DNA of 64,000 bases from Leisingera sp. S132 (GCF_025144465.1 NZ_CP083553.1:1672001-1736000); one strand, 5' to 3'; numbered from the stretch's first letter, positions 25,474-35,069 are shown. The notes: generated by a model from the letters alone, not told the origin. Numbers and translations are program-made.

Positions 25474-26946
25474 ATGCCCACTTTCTGGCTTGTTGCCCTC
25501 CTGCTTGCGCTTTCTGCCGCGGGCTTCTACGGCGGCCGCCGCCGCGCGATCGCCACCGCTGCAGGCAACGTCAAAGATCTTCATTCGCTTCCGTCATATT
25601 ATGGCTACCACGTGGCGCTTGCGGCCTTTGTGCCGGCCATCGGCGCGCTGGCGATCTGGCTGCTGGCCCAGCCCATGTTTGTCGAGACCCGCGTCTCCGG
25701 CATGATCCCGGCGGAGGCGGTCCCGGAAAGCTCTACCATCGGGCTGGTGATGAGCGACGTGCGCCGCGTGGCCGAAGGCCTGGATTTGGCGGTGGAGCAG
25801 GGGCTGCTGACCACCCGCGAGGCCCGCAATGTCGCTGACAGCGGCCAGGACGTCCGCGCGCTGATGGGCGAAGTGGGCGTGGCCCTGGGCGACGACGTGC
25901 GCCCTGAAGTGCTGGAGGCCGCGCAGGCCTACCGCAACCTCTCGAACACCGGCCGCACCACAATGACTGTGGTTGTCGCGCTGCTGGCGCTTGGCGGCCT
26001 TGGCTGGGCTTGCAGCCGCACCCACAAGGATTTCCGCGCCCGCAACGTGGTGGAGCGCGCGGTGCTGGCGCTGCTGATCCTGGCCGCCTCACTGGCGATC
26101 CTGACCACCATCGGCATCGTTCTGTCGATGCTGTTCGAAACCAGAAACTTCTTCGGCCTGCATTCCTGGACCGACTTTTTCTTCGGCTCTACCTGGGCGC
26201 CCAACTTCCGCGGCGGCAGTGAACTGTCGATCCTGCCGCTCCTGTGGGGCACGCTCTATATCTCTTTCATCGCCTTGCTGGTCGCAGTGCCGGTTGGCCT
26301 GTTTGCTGCCATCTACCTGTCGGAATACGCCAGCGGCGCGGTGCGCGCCTTTGCCAAGCCGCTGCTGGAAATCCTCGCAGGCATCCCCACCATCGTCTAC
26401 GGCCTGTTTGCGCTGCTGACCGTCGGCCCCGCGCTGGCGGATCTCTTTGGCAAGGGCGGCCTCCTGGGTGTCGAATGGATGGCTGGCGCCACCTCGGTCC
26501 TGACCGCGGGCCTCGTGATGGGTATCATGCTGATCCCCTTCGTCTCGTCGCTGTCCGATGACATCATCAACGCGGTGCCGCAAGCGATGCGCGACGGCTC
26601 GCTGGGCCTGGGCGCCACCAAGTCCGAAACCGTGCGCCAGGTGGTGATGCCGGCCGCGCTGCCGGGCATCGTCGGCGCGGTGCTGCTGGCCGCGTCGCGC
26701 GCCATCGGCGAGACCATGATCGTGGTCATGGGGGCAGGGGCGATTGCCAAGTTCTCCGCCAACCCGCTGGAGTCGATGACCACCATCACCACCCGCATCG
26801 TCAGCCAGCTGACCGGCGACACCGATTTTGCCAGCCCGGAAACGCTGGTTGCCTTTGCCCTGGGCCTGACCCTGTTTGTCCTGACCCTCGGCCTGAATGT
26901 CCTGGCGCTCTACATCGTGCGCAAATACCGGGAGCAGTACGAATAA
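25474..26946 (+). CDS. pstC: phosphate ABC transporter permease PstC
   Basis: 490 residues from ATG 25474 (MPTFWLVALL), with GGAG at 7 bases; the frame is open further upstream but without a supported start. This is the long alphaproteobacterial PstC: ~200 N-terminal residues with two or three membrane spans and a periplasmic loop, then the binding-protein-dependent permease core (~275-485) with the EAA-like motif DGSLGLGATKSETVRQVVMP. It forms the channel with PstA. A 1-base overlap (TAATG) with pstA indicates coupled translation. Confidence 0.94.
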   Translation: MPTFWLVALLLALSAAGFYGGRRRAIATAAGNVKDLHSLPSYYGYHVALAAFVPAIGALAIWLLAQPMFVETRVSGMIPAEAVPESSTIGLVMSDVRRVAEGLDLAVEQGLLTTREARNVADSGQDVRALMGEVGVALGDDVRPEVLEAAQAYRNLSNTGRTTMTVVVALLALGGLGWACSRTHKDFRARNVVERAVLALLILAASLAILTTIGIVLSMLFETRNFFGLHSWTDFFFGSTWAPNFRGGSELSILPLLWGTLYISFIALLVAVPVGLFAAIYLSEYASGAVRAFAKPLLEILAGIPTIVYGLFALLTVGPALADLFGKGGLLGVEWMAGATSVLTAGLVMGIMLIPFVSSLSDDIINAVPQAMRDGSLGLGATKSETVRQVVMPAALPGIVGAVLLAASRAIGETMIVVMGAGAIAKFSANPLESMTTITTRIVSQLTGDTDFASPETLVAFALGLTLFVLTLGLNVLALYIVRKYREQYE

Positions 26947-28304
26947 TGACTGACCTCAGCCAAAATCCCGCAGGTGCTGCGCCCCGTAAACACGGCGGCT
27001 CGCTGCTGGAGAAATCCGCGCAAACCCGCAAACGCAATGCCGCTGAGACCCGGTTCAAGGCATACGGCATCGCCGCCATCACCGCCGGCCTGATCATGCT
27101 GCTGGTGCTGGTGACAACTATCGTCGGCAAGGGCACCGGTGCCTTTCAGCAGACCTTTGTCACGCTGAATGTGGAGTTGCTCGAAGCCAAGCTCGACAAG
27201 AAGGGCGAGCGCAACATCGAGGACATCAAGAAGGTCACCACCTTCGGTTACGCCCCGATCATCAAGGGCGCGATGGAAGCTGCAATTGAGGAGCTGGGCA
27301 TCGAGACCAGCCTCAAACCCAAGGAACTGGCCGGCATCCTGTCCAAGGACGTCGCGGCCCAGCTGCGCGACTATGTGATCGCAAACCCGGACCAGATTGG
27401 CCAGACGGTGGAGTTCCGCTTCCTCGCCTCCAGCCGTGTCGATGGCTACCTGAAGGGCCGCGTCACCCGGGAAAGCATCCTCAACGACAAGAACATCTCT
27501 GCCGAACAGCTTGACCTTGTTGACGCTTTGGCGGCTGCCGGAGTTCTGGAGAAGACCTTCAACCTCGACTTCATCTTTGGCGCGGATGCCTCCGACGCCC
27601 GCCCGGAGGCGGCCGGTATTGGCGTCTCCATGCTGGGCTCGCTGTTCATGATGCTGGTGGTTCTGGCGCTGGCGCTGCCGATCGGCGTGGCCGCCTCGAT
27701 CTACCTAGAGGAGTTTGCACCGCAGAACTGGCTGACGGACATGATCGAGGTGAACATCTCCAATCTCGCAGCCGTTCCCTCCATCGTCTTCGGCATCCTG
27801 GGCCTGGCGGTCTTCATCAACTACATGCACCTGCCGACCTCGGCGCCGCTGGTGGGCGGTCTGGTGCTGACGCTGATGACGCTCCCGACCATCATCATCT
27901 CCACCCGCGCCTCGCTGAAATCGGTGCCGCCGTCGATCCGCGACGCAGCATTGGGCGTCGGTGCGTCGAAAATGCAGGCGGTATTCCACCACGTGCTGCC
28001 GCTGGCCGCCCCCGGCATCCTGACCGGCACCATCATCGGGCTGGCGCAGGCGCTGGGGGAAACCGCGCCGCTGCTGCTGATCGGCATGGTTGGCTTCATC
28101 GCGTCCAACGCGCCGGAAACTCTGGCAGACGGGCTGCTGGCGCCGAACTCCGCCATGCCCGCCCAGATCTACGAATGGGCCAAACGTGCCGACCCTGCAT
28201 TCTACGAACGCGCCTGGGGCGGCATCATCATCCTTCTTATCTTCCTGGTGACCATGAACACGCTGGCCGTGATCCTGCGCCGCCGCTTTGAACGCCGCTG
28301 GTAA
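26946..28304 (+). CDS. pstA: phosphate ABC transporter permease PstA
   Basis: 452 residues, the long alphaproteobacterial form. N-terminal cytoplasmic segment, one membrane span (~35-60), a ~130-residue periplasmic domain, then a five-helix permease core from ~205. The coupling motif IRDAALGVGASKMQAVFHHV is near residue 330. It pairs with PstC in phosphate import. It sits 15 bases before pstB. Confidence 0.94.
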   Translation: MTDLSQNPAGAAPRKHGGSLLEKSAQTRKRNAAETRFKAYGIAAITAGLIMLLVLVTTIVGKGTGAFQQTFVTLNVELLEAKLDKKGERNIEDIKKVTTFGYAPIIKGAMEAAIEELGIETSLKPKELAGILSKDVAAQLRDYVIANPDQIGQTVEFRFLASSRVDGYLKGRVTRESILNDKNISAEQLDLVDALAAAGVLEKTFNLDFIFGADASDARPEAAGIGVSMLGSLFMMLVVLALALPIGVAASIYLEEFAPQNWLTDMIEVNISNLAAVPSIVFGILGLAVFINYMHLPTSAPLVGGLVLTLMTLPTIIISTRASLKSVPPSIRDAALGVGASKMQAVFHHVLPLAAPGILTGTIIGLAQALGETAPLLLIGMVGFIASNAPETLADGLLAPNSAMPAQIYEWAKRADPAFYERAWGGIIILLIFLVTMNTLAVILRRRFERRW

Positions 28305-28319
28305 AAGGGGCATAGTGCA

Positions 28320-29117
28320 ATGAACGACATGACCGTGATGGATAAGACCGTGGAAACCCAGAACATCAAAATCGCTGCCAAGGATGTGAACGTCTTCTAC
28401 GGCGACAGCCACGCGATCAAAGACGTGAACGTCGAGATCGAGGACAAGACCGTCACCGCCTTCATCGGCCCCTCCGGCTGCGGCAAGTCAACCTTCCTGC
28501 GCTGCCTGAACCGGATGAACGACACCATCGACATCTGCCGCGTAAAGGGTGACATCCTGCTGGACGGTGAGGACATATATGACAAGCGCGTCGATCCGGT
28601 GCAGCTGCGTGCCAAGGTCGGTATGGTGTTCCAGAAACCGAACCCGTTCCCCAAGTCGATCTACGACAACGTGGCCTATGGCCCGCGCATCCACGGTCTT
28701 GCCAGAAACAAGGCGGAACTCGATGAAATCGTGGAAAAATCCCTGCGCCGTGGTGCCATCTGGGATGAGGTGAAGGACCGCCTGGATGCCCCCGGCACCG
28801 GCCTTTCAGGCGGTCAGCAGCAGCGCCTGTGCATCGCCCGCGCTGTTGCGACCGAACCCGAGGTGCTGCTGATGGACGAACCCTGTTCGGCGCTTGACCC
28901 GATCGCCACCGCGCAGGTCGAGGAACTGATCGACGAGCTGCGCAGCCAGTATTCCGTGGTGATCGTCACCCACTCGATGCAGCAGGCCGCCCGCGTCAGC
29001 CAGAAGACCGCCTTCTTCCACCTCGGCAACCTGGTGGAATTCGGCCCCACCGGCCAGATATTCACCAATCCCAACGACCCGCGCACCGAAAGCTACATCA
29101 CCGGCCGGATCGGCTGA
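28320..29117 (+). CDS. pstB: phosphate ABC transporter ATPase PstB
   Basis: 265 residues. Walker [10 protein letters not shown], signature [15 protein letters not shown], Walker [15 protein letters not shown]. PstB-specific features are the DGEDIYD segment and the C-terminal [16 protein letters not shown]. It powers PstCA. It is followed 16 bases later by phoU. The start at 28320 gives ~15 residues before the core; a Met at residue 7 is an alternative. Confidence 0.96.
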   Translation: MNDMTVMDKTVETQNIKIAAKDVNVFYGDSHAIKDVNVEIEDKTVTAFIGPSGCGKSTFLRCLNRMNDTIDICRVKGDILLDGEDIYDKRVDPVQLRAKVGMVFQKPNPFPKSIYDNVAYGPRIHGLARNKAELDEIVEKSLRRGAIWDEVKDRLDAPGTGLSGGQQQRLCIARAVATEPEVLLMDEPCSALDPIATAQVEELIDELRSQYSVVIVTHSMQQAARVSQKTAFFHLGNLVEFGPTGQIFTNPNDPRTESYITGRIG

Positions 29118-29133
29118 TTTCAAGGAAAATCAA

Positions 29134-29844
29134 ATGACTGCACAGCATATTGCATCTGCTTTCGACCGCGATCTGGAGGCAATTCAGGCCCGTATCATGA
29201 AAATGGGCGGCCTGGTCGAGGACGCCATCCGCGAAGCCGCCCAGGCACTGGAAACCCGCGACGAGGAACTGGCACTGACAGTGCGCCAGGGCGACAAGGC
29301 CATCGACGGGCTGGAAGAGCTGATCAACGAGGAAACCGCCCGGCTGATCGCTCTGCGTGCGCCGGCGGCCTCCGACCTGCGGCTGGTGCTGTCGGTGATG
29401 AAGATTGCCGGCAACCTGGAACGCATTGGCGATTATGCGAAAAACATGGCCAAGCGCACCGGCGTTCTGGCCCAGGGGCCGAACATCAGCGAAGGCACCT
29501 CTGCCCTGCGCCGCATGGCCCGCGAGGTGGAGCGGATGCTGAAGGACGCGCTTGATTCCTACATCCAGCGCGACGTGGAACTTGCCCGCGATGTGATCGA
29601 GCGCGACCGCGACGTGGACCAGATGTACAACGCCCTGTTCCGCGAGTTCCTGACCCACATGATGGAGGATCCGCGCAACATTTCGGCCTGTATGCATTTG
29701 CATTTCATCGCAAAAAATACCGAGCGCATGGGTGATCATGTGACTGCGATTGCCGAACAGGTGATCTATCTGGTCACCGGCGAAAAGCCGGAAGAAGACC
29801 GCAAGAAAGCCGACACGACCTCGACCACACCGCAGGAGATCTGA
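29134..29844 (+). CDS. phoU: phosphate signalling regulator PhoU
   Basis: 236 residues, all-helical with two PhoU repeats, each bearing the metal-binding E/DxxxD-type motif (RIGDYAKNMAKR and ERMGDHVTAIAEQ). It mediates inhibition of PhoR by the Pst transporter when phosphate is plentiful. It is cotranscribed with pstB and phoB, 3 bases before phoB. Since the PhoR here has no membrane segment, PhoU is the likely physical bridge (inference). Confidence 0.95.
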   Translation: MTAQHIASAFDRDLEAIQARIMKMGGLVEDAIREAAQALETRDEELALTVRQGDKAIDGLEELINEETARLIALRAPAASDLRLVLSVMKIAGNLERIGDYAKNMAKRTGVLAQGPNISEGTSALRRMAREVERMLKDALDSYIQRDVELARDVIERDRDVDQMYNALFREFLTHMMEDPRNISACMHLHFIAKNTERMGDHVTAIAEQVIYLVTGEKPEEDRKKADTTSTTPQEI

Positions 29845-29847
29845 CCG

Positions 29848-30537
29848 ATGGCTGCCGACCAGCCCACCGTTCTGGTTGTAGAAGACGAAATGGCGCAGCG
29901 GGAAGTGCTGGCCTATAATCTCGAAGCTGACGGCTTCCGCGTGCTCAAGGCCAAGGATGGCGAGGAAGCGCTGCTGGTGGTCGAGGAGGACATGCCCGAT
30001 ATCATCATCCTCGACTGGATGATGCCCAACCTCAGCGGCATCGAAGTGTGCCGCCGCCTCAAGACCCGGGCCGAAACCCGGAATATCCCCGTGATCATGC
30101 TGTCCGCCCGGTCCGAGGAAGTGGACAAGGTGCGCGGCCTGGAAACCGGCGCCGATGATTACGTGGTGAAACCCTATTCGGTGGTGGAGCTGATGGCCCG
30201 GGTGCGGAGCCAGCTGCGCCGGGTGCGGCCCTCCACCGTCGGCGTGCGTCTGGAATACGAAGACATCGTGCTGGACGCTGAAACCCACAAGGTCAGCCGG
30301 GCGGGCAATCAGCTCAAGCTCGGTCCGACCGAATTCCGTCTTCTTTCCACCTTCATCGAGAAGCCGGGCCGTGTCTGGAGCCGCGAGCAGCTTCTGGACC
30401 GGGTCTGGGGCCGCGACATCTATGTCGATACCCGCACCGTCGACGTTCACATCGGCCGGTTGCGCAAGGCGCTGACTCAGCACGGCGGCGAAGATCCCGT
30501 CCGCACCGTGCGCGGCGCCGGCTACGCCCTGGGCTGA
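29848..30537 (+). CDS. phoB: phosphate-regulon response regulator PhoB
   Basis: 229 residues. Receiver domain ~5-120 with acidic pocket VEDE (12-14) and phospho-acceptor Asp56 in IIILDWMMP, and Lys in VVKPYSV. OmpR/PhoB winged helix ~132-227 (GPTEFRLLSTFIEKPGRVWS, VDVHIGRLRKAL). It binds Pho boxes such as those at 24196 and 44947. It is the last gene of the pst operon, so it is autoinduced. The 3' end abuts a hairpin between convergent genes. Confidence 0.97.
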   Translation: MAADQPTVLVVEDEMAQREVLAYNLEADGFRVLKAKDGEEALLVVEEDMPDIIILDWMMPNLSGIEVCRRLKTRAETRNIPVIMLSARSEEVDKVRGLETGADDYVVKPYSVVELMARVRSQLRRVRPSTVGVRLEYEDIVLDAETHKVSRAGNQLKLGPTEFRLLSTFIEKPGRVWSREQLLDRVWGRDIYVDTRTVDVHIGRLRKALTQHGGEDPVRTVRGAGYALG

Positions 30538-30580
30538 AACCTGGCAGAAACGGCACCGGGGGGTGCACAAAAGGGTGTAC

Positions 30581-30605
30581 AGGGGGTGCACGCATGTCAC
30601 CCCCT
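30581..30605. terminator. hairpin between convergent phoB and LysR genes
   Basis: A perfect 8-bp stem (AGGGGGTG/CACCCCCT) with a 9-base loop and no T-run. The stretch before it has three near-repeats, GGGGTGCAC, AGGGTGTAC, GGGGTGCAC, at 30560-30591. Confidence 0.55.
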
Positions 30606-30610
30606 GACTT

Positions 30611-31522
30611 TCATCGCGGCAGCGGATCCTCCGGCTGCGCCTTGCCGGCCAGCCAGCCGCGGAATTTCATCAGAGCCGGCGCGTCTGATTTCCGCTCTGG
30701 CCAGACCAGGTAATAGGCACCTGCGGTCTCCACCGGCTCCGGATGCAGCGCAACCAGGCGGCTGGTGGCCAGGTCTTGCTCCACCAGGTAATCCGGCATC
30801 AGCGCGACCCCCAATCCATGCAGTGCGGCTTGGGTGATGGTTGCGAATTGGTCATAGATCGTGCCGCTCAGATCCGCGCCAGCCTCAATACCATGCTTTT
30901 CGAACCAATCCTTCCAGGCCGTTGTCCGGGTCTGGATGTGCAGCAAAGGCAGCTTCAAGATATCCGTCGGCTCATCAACCCTGCGCCCGTTCAGCAGTTC
31001 CGGAGCGCAGACGGGCAGCAGCTGCTCGTGCTTCAGTAGCAGAGATTGCGTGCCCGGCCAGGACGCATCGCCAAAATGTATTGCAGCATCAAAGGGTTCT
31101 GTGGCGAAATTGAAAGGCTCCAGCCGGGTGGCCATGTTGATGGTCACATCCGGGTGCAACCGGGCGAATTCCGGCAGCCGTGGCATCAGCCAGCGCATGC
31201 CGAAGGCTGGCAGAATGGCCAGATTGAGCGTTCCGGCCAGCGGCGCGGCCTGCAAACGAAGGGTGGACTGCACGATCTGGTTCAGGGCCTGGCGGATCTC
31301 GGCGGCGTAATCCTGCGCCTCGGTGGTCAGGGACAGCCGTTTCTGATCGCGCTGCACCAACTCCATGCCCAGCTGCCGCTCCAGAGTTTGCAGCTGACGG
31401 CTGACTGCGCCCTGCGTCAGCGCCAGTTCATCTGCCGCGGCTGAGGCACTTCCAAGCCGGTCCAGGGCCTCCAGGGCGCGCAAGGAGGAGATGGACGGCA
31501 GGAATTTGCGTGGAACAATCAT
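30611..31522 (-). CDS. LysR-family regulator next to glutaryl-CoA dehydrogenase
   Basis: 303 residues if started at ATG 31522 (MIVPRKFLPSISSLRALEAL), the standard LysR length. The frame extends to a GTG at 31576, whose ribosome site would be too close. Helix-turn-helix ~10-65 (GSASAAADELALTQGAVSRQ), then an effector domain of GcvA/GcdR type. It is divergent from gcdH, with 99 bases between starts. In Pseudomonas and other bacteria a LysR (GcdR) next to gcdH activates it with glutarate; the same role is inferred here. Confidence 0.88.
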   Translation of the reverse strand: MIVPRKFLPSISSLRALEALDRLGSASAAADELALTQGAVSRQLQTLERQLGMELVQRDQKRLSLTTEAQDYAAEIRQALNQIVQSTLRLQAAPLAGTLNLAILPAFGMRWLMPRLPEFARLHPDVTINMATRLEPFNFATEPFDAAIHFGDASWPGTQSLLLKHEQLLPVCAPELLNGRRVDEPTDILKLPLLHIQTRTTAWKDWFEKHGIEAGADLSGTIYDQFATITQAALHGLGVALMPDYLVEQDLATSRLVALHPEPVETAGAYYLVWPERKSDAPALMKFRGWLAGKAQPEDPLPR

Positions 31523-31621
31523 GCATGAGTTATTGTCATGCTTTGTTGCCAAAGTCTCGCTATTTTTTTCGTTCACCTCCCGTTAGGGTTTGGCCAAATA
31601 GCGAACCACTGAGGTGACAAG

Positions 31622-32842
31622 ATGACCGATAAACCCGCCCTGCGCGCCAAGGATGCCCCGGATCTGGGCCGTTTCAACTGGGAAGACGCTTTGCGGCTTG
31701 AGGATCAGCTGACAGAGGACGAGCGCATGATCTCCGCCTCAGCCCGCGCCTATGCGCAGGAGAAGCTTCAGCCCCGCGTTCTAAGTGCCTATGAAAACGA
31801 GGAAACGGACCCGGAAATCTTCCGCGAAATGGGTGAGATGGGTCTCCTTGGCACCACAATTCCCGAAGAATACGGCGGGCTTGGCGGCGGCTATGTGTCC
31901 TATGGCCTGGTGGCCCGCGAGGTGGAGCGGGTCGACAGCGGCTACCGCTCGATGATGTCGGTGCAAAGCTCTTTGGTGATGTATCCCATCTATGCTTATG
32001 GCACTGAGGAGCAGCGTCAGAAATATCTGCCGAAACTGGCTTCCGGCGAGTGGATCGGCTGCTTTGGCCTGACCGAACCTGATGCCGGGTCAGACCCCGC
32101 CAGCATGAAAACCCGCGCGGAAAAAATTGAAGGCGGATATCGGCTTAAGGGGTCCAAGATGTGGATCTCCAACGCCCCGATCGCCGATGTTTTTGTGGTC
32201 TGGGCAAAGTCCGAGGCGCATGGCGGCAAGATCCGCGGCTTTGTGCTGGAGAAGGGCTTGAAGGGCCTGAGTGCGCCGAAGATCGAAAACAAAGCCTCGC
32301 TGCGGGCCTCCATTACCGGCGAGATCGTGATGGACGGCGTTGAAGTCGGCGAGGAAGCGCTGCTGCCGCATGTTGAAGGGCTGAAAGGGCCGTTCGGCTG
32401 CCTTAACCGTGCGCGCTATGGCATCAGCTGGGGCGCCATGGGCGCAGCGGAAGCCTGCTGGCACGCGGCACGCCAATACGGCCTGGACCGCACTCAGTTC
32501 GGCCGGCCGTTGGCCAACACCCAGTTGTTTCAGCTGAAACTGGCGAACATGCAGACCGAAATCACCCTGGGCCTGCAGGCGTCCCTGCGTGTTGGCCGGC
32601 TGATGGATGAAGCAAACGCCGCGCCTGAGATGATTTCCATCATCAAGCGCAATAACTGCGGCAAGGCGCTGGAGATTGCCCGGATTGCCCGTGACATGCA
32701 CGGCGGCAATGGCATCAGCCTGGAATTCAACGTGATCCGCCACATGGTGAACCTGGAGACCGTGAACACCTATGAGGGGACACACGACGTGCATGCACTG
32801 ATCCTGGGGCGCGCGCAGACCGGTTTGCAGGCCTTCTTCTGA
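31622..32842 (+). CDS. gcdH: glutaryl-CoA dehydrogenase
   Basis: 406 residues, acyl-CoA dehydrogenase fold. FAD-binding sequences are [16 protein letters not shown] and [16 protein letters not shown]. The catalytic glutamate lies in [10 protein letters not shown], and the [16 protein letters not shown] stretch is characteristic of GCDH. It oxidises and decarboxylates glutaryl-CoA to crotonyl-CoA in lysine, tryptophan and benzoate-type catabolism, passing electrons to ETF. GAGGTGA lies just before ATG 31622. The rest of the pathway is not in the window. Confidence 0.94.
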   Translation: MTDKPALRAKDAPDLGRFNWEDALRLEDQLTEDERMISASARAYAQEKLQPRVLSAYENEETDPEIFREMGEMGLLGTTIPEEYGGLGGGYVSYGLVAREVERVDSGYRSMMSVQSSLVMYPIYAYGTEEQRQKYLPKLASGEWIGCFGLTEPDAGSDPASMKTRAEKIEGGYRLKGSKMWISNAPIADVFVVWAKSEAHGGKIRGFVLEKGLKGLSAPKIENKASLRASITGEIVMDGVEVGEEALLPHVEGLKGPFGCLNRARYGISWGAMGAAEACWHAARQYGLDRTQFGRPLANTQLFQLKLANMQTEITLGLQASLRVGRLMDEANAAPEMISIIKRNNCGKALEIARIARDMHGGNGISLEFNVIRHMVNLETVNTYEGTHDVHALILGRAQTGLQAFF

Positions 32843-33425
32843 TAGCCGGGTCGCAGCGCGGAGACCGTTCCGCGCTGCATTTTTGCAGGATGGATTAGCG
32901 TTTTTGCAACCCTCGTTCTTGCTGGGAATTTTGCAAAGAGTTCCGGGCTATCCGCTTCGCCCGAAGTGGTTTTGAGGCGCAGGGCTCCTGTTAATGATTT
33001 GACAACCTGATGCCGCAGTTTTCGCAGCGGACATCGCGGTACAAGCGGGCTTTGAGTCAACGCGCGTTTCGGGCCTTGCAAAAAGTGGTGGTTGTTTACG
33101 ACAAGCAAGGAGATTGCCTTGCAGAAATGCAGATCACAAGTTTCGGATCAGTTTCCACAATGTGTCCTGCAATTTTGCAATGCAAATGAACACCAGTCCC
33201 ATCGAAGTTGGCGCATATTGCAATTATGCATTTTAGTTTTGCGTTTCTGACGTCGCTTTTTTTGCAGGGTATTTTACGCCATGCATCATTTCGTTTTGCA
33301 TTTCCTGGCGTCTTTACAACAGGTTAAGTGCTAGCCCAGGGAACCTCAAGGTTGAAGTTAAGAAAAATTTAGGAAATGGAAATCGAGGTGCATATGCGGT
33401 GCCGAAGCCGCTGGCCAAAGAAAAA
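32843..33425. other. 583-base non-coding gap with a dense TGCA motif array
   Basis: No credible ORF; the longest candidates are ~20 codons without a ribosome site. The DNA is much more A/T-rich than its flanks. TGCA occurs 15 times between 32876 and 33300. Four pairs are TGCA-N4-TGCA with A/T-rich spacers, starting at 32876, 33120, 33168 and 33219. Both flanking genes converge on this gap, so it is not an obvious promoter region for either. Confidence 0.6.
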
Positions 33426-33446
33426 CGGGCCGGAAAACCCGGCCCG
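33426..33446 (-). terminator. rho-independent terminator of the MttB-like gene
   Basis: An 8-bp stem (CGGGCCGG with CCGGCCCG) and 5-base loop, followed on the minus strand by TTTTTCTTT, 24 bases past the stop at 33470. Confidence 0.85.
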
Positions 33447-33469
33447 CTCCAAGATCATACAGGTCCGCG

Positions 33470-35020
33470 TCAGGCGGGCAGATGAATGTTGAATTCCTGA
33501 CGGATTGCCATGTCGGTTTCAGCGTCAAACCGGGCAGCAGCGCGTTCCGACAGGATCTTTTCCTTTTTGGCGATCGCTTTCTCGATCAGGTCGGGCTTGT
33601 CGCGCTCAGCCCATTCCTTGGGGGAGGTGCGGTCGCCAAGATCCGGGTACACGTAATCCACCTGCATCCGGCCTAGCGTCTGATCGGTGCCCAGGTAATG
33701 ACCCGGCCCGCCCAGGCAGGTGGCGCGCATCTGGTCGAGCGCGAGGGTTTCGTCGTTAACCTCAATACCGCGGACGCAGCGCTGCGCCTGGCCCAGCAGG
33801 TCATTGTCCAGGATCAGCGATTCCAGGCAGAAGCCAAGCAGAGAGGCGTGCATGCCAGCGGCCTCATAGACCATGTTGAGGCCCGAAAGACCCGCCATGA
33901 CGGCGGAACACATCTGCTCCCAGCCGGCCTGCATGTCCGGAAGTTTGGAATCGGAGGCCCCGGCTGCGGCACCACCCGGCAGATTGTAGAACTTGTGCAT
34001 CTGGGCGCAGCCGGCGGTCAGCAGGGCTTGCTCGCCTGAGCCAACGGTCATGGCGCCGGTGCGCAGGTCGAGGCCAAAGGGCCAGGTGCCAAAAATTGCG
34101 GGAGCGCCAGGCTTTACGGCATTTACATAAACCAGTCCAGCCAGGCATTCGGCAACCGCTTGGGTGATGGCCCCGGCAATGGTCGAAGGGGCCGTGGCGC
34201 CAGCCATGCCTGCGGACAGAAGAAGCACAGGCATGCCGCCTTTGATGCATTCTTCCATCACTTCACAGGACTCTGTGGCAAACTTCATGGGCGGAACCAC
34301 GAAGCAGTTGGAGTTGGAAACAAACGGGCGCTCTCGCCATTTGTCTTCGCCGCCTGCAATCATGTGCAGCAGTTCCAGACCGGGTTTCACAAATCCGGGT
34401 TCCGTGAAAGACACGCCAACGTGCTTGGTGGTGCCGGAAGTGCAGGCGTAGATGGAATTCAGGTCCATCTCGCAATTGTCGGGGATGTCGCGGCAAACCA
34501 TCGGGCGCTGAACAAAATGGATGTTGTCCAGCTGGTCGCAGATGCGGGCTGCGTCATGCAGATCCTGCACGGTGGAATCGCGGTAGTTCCTGCCTTGCAC
34601 ATCGACAACGCTGACCGCGGCGCCAGCGGTGCCATAGTGCACGCGGCCGCCTGACAGCTGCAGATCGTTTTTGCCATCGCGGCTGAAAAGGGTGACGGAG
34701 CGGTTTGCCCTGGCGATTGTGTCTTCCACAAGTGCGCGAGGGAAGCGGATTCGGCCGTCGTCGCCAAGTGAGCAGCCCGCGGCCGTCAGATAGTCGATCC
34801 CGCTCTGCGGAGCGTCGGCAAGGCCGATCTCTTCCAGCGCGGTGAGGGCGGCTTCATGGATCTTTTCCATGTCTGCTTGGCTTAGTATTTTGAGCGCGGT
34901 GGATTCCATGCCGGGGCGGACCGGACGCAGATGATCTGGCAGGGCGGCAGCACGGGCTGCACGGCGCGCATTACGCCCGCCGCTGCGGGTGGCGCGGGCA
35001 GGGGAGGCTTGGTCGTTCAT
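33470..35020 (-). CDS. trimethylamine methyltransferase (MttB) family protein, pyrrolysine-free
   Basis: 516 residues, full-length MttB family TIM barrel. Recognisable blocks are AGMAGATAPSTIAGAITQAV, YVNAVKPGAPAIFGTWPFGL and GCAQMHKFYNLPGGAAAGAS. No in-frame amber codon interrupts the frame, so it belongs to the non-pyrrolysine MttB superfamily, whose studied members (MtgB, MtpB, MtcB) demethylate glycine betaine, proline betaine or carnitine to a corrinoid protein. Roseobacters carry many paralogues with uncertain roles. The corrinoid protein partner is not adjacent. A small ORF and a palindrome lie upstream. The N-terminus is Arg/Ala-rich. Confidence 0.88.
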   Translation of the reverse strand: MNDQASPARATRSGGRNARRAARAAALPDHLRPVRPGMESTALKILSQADMEKIHEAALTALEEIGLADAPQSGIDYLTAAGCSLGDDGRIRFPRALVEDTIARANRSVTLFSRDGKNDLQLSGGRVHYGTAGAAVSVVDVQGRNYRDSTVQDLHDAARICDQLDNIHFVQRPMVCRDIPDNCEMDLNSIYACTSGTTKHVGVSFTEPGFVKPGLELLHMIAGGEDKWRERPFVSNSNCFVVPPMKFATESCEVMEECIKGGMPVLLLSAGMAGATAPSTIAGAITQAVAECLAGLVYVNAVKPGAPAIFGTWPFGLDLRTGAMTVGSGEQALLTAGCAQMHKFYNLPGGAAAGASDSKLPDMQAGWEQMCSAVMAGLSGLNMVYEAAGMHASLLGFCLESLILDNDLLGQAQRCVRGIEVNDETLALDQMRATCLGGPGHYLGTDQTLGRMQVDYVYPDLGDRTSPKEWAERDKPDLIEKAIAKKEKILSERAAARFDAETDMAIRQEFNIHLPA

Positions 35021-35042
35021 ATTGGGAGCCTTTCAGGGGTGA

Positions 35043-35069
35043 GAGTTGAAATGTGTTTTATTTCAACTC
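35043..35069 (-). promoter_or_regulatory. 10-bp inverted repeat in the leader of the MttB-like gene
   Basis: GAGTTGAAAT (35043-35052) and ATTTCAACTC (35060-35069), 7-base spacer. It lies 23 bases before the methyltransferase start and touches the stop codon of the small upstream ORF. It could be an operator or a leader RNA hairpin (attenuator-like). Confidence 0.5.

Noticed and set aside
33208-33236. A dif-like (XerC/XerD) site: GCGCATATTGCAATTATGCAT resembles the chromosome dimer resolution site, in a convergent gap
   Set aside because: The arms match only partly. The distance between GCATA and TTATG is one base short of the E. coli site, and the conserved XerD arm (TTATGTTAA) is not kept. 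It is better explained by the TGCA motif array.
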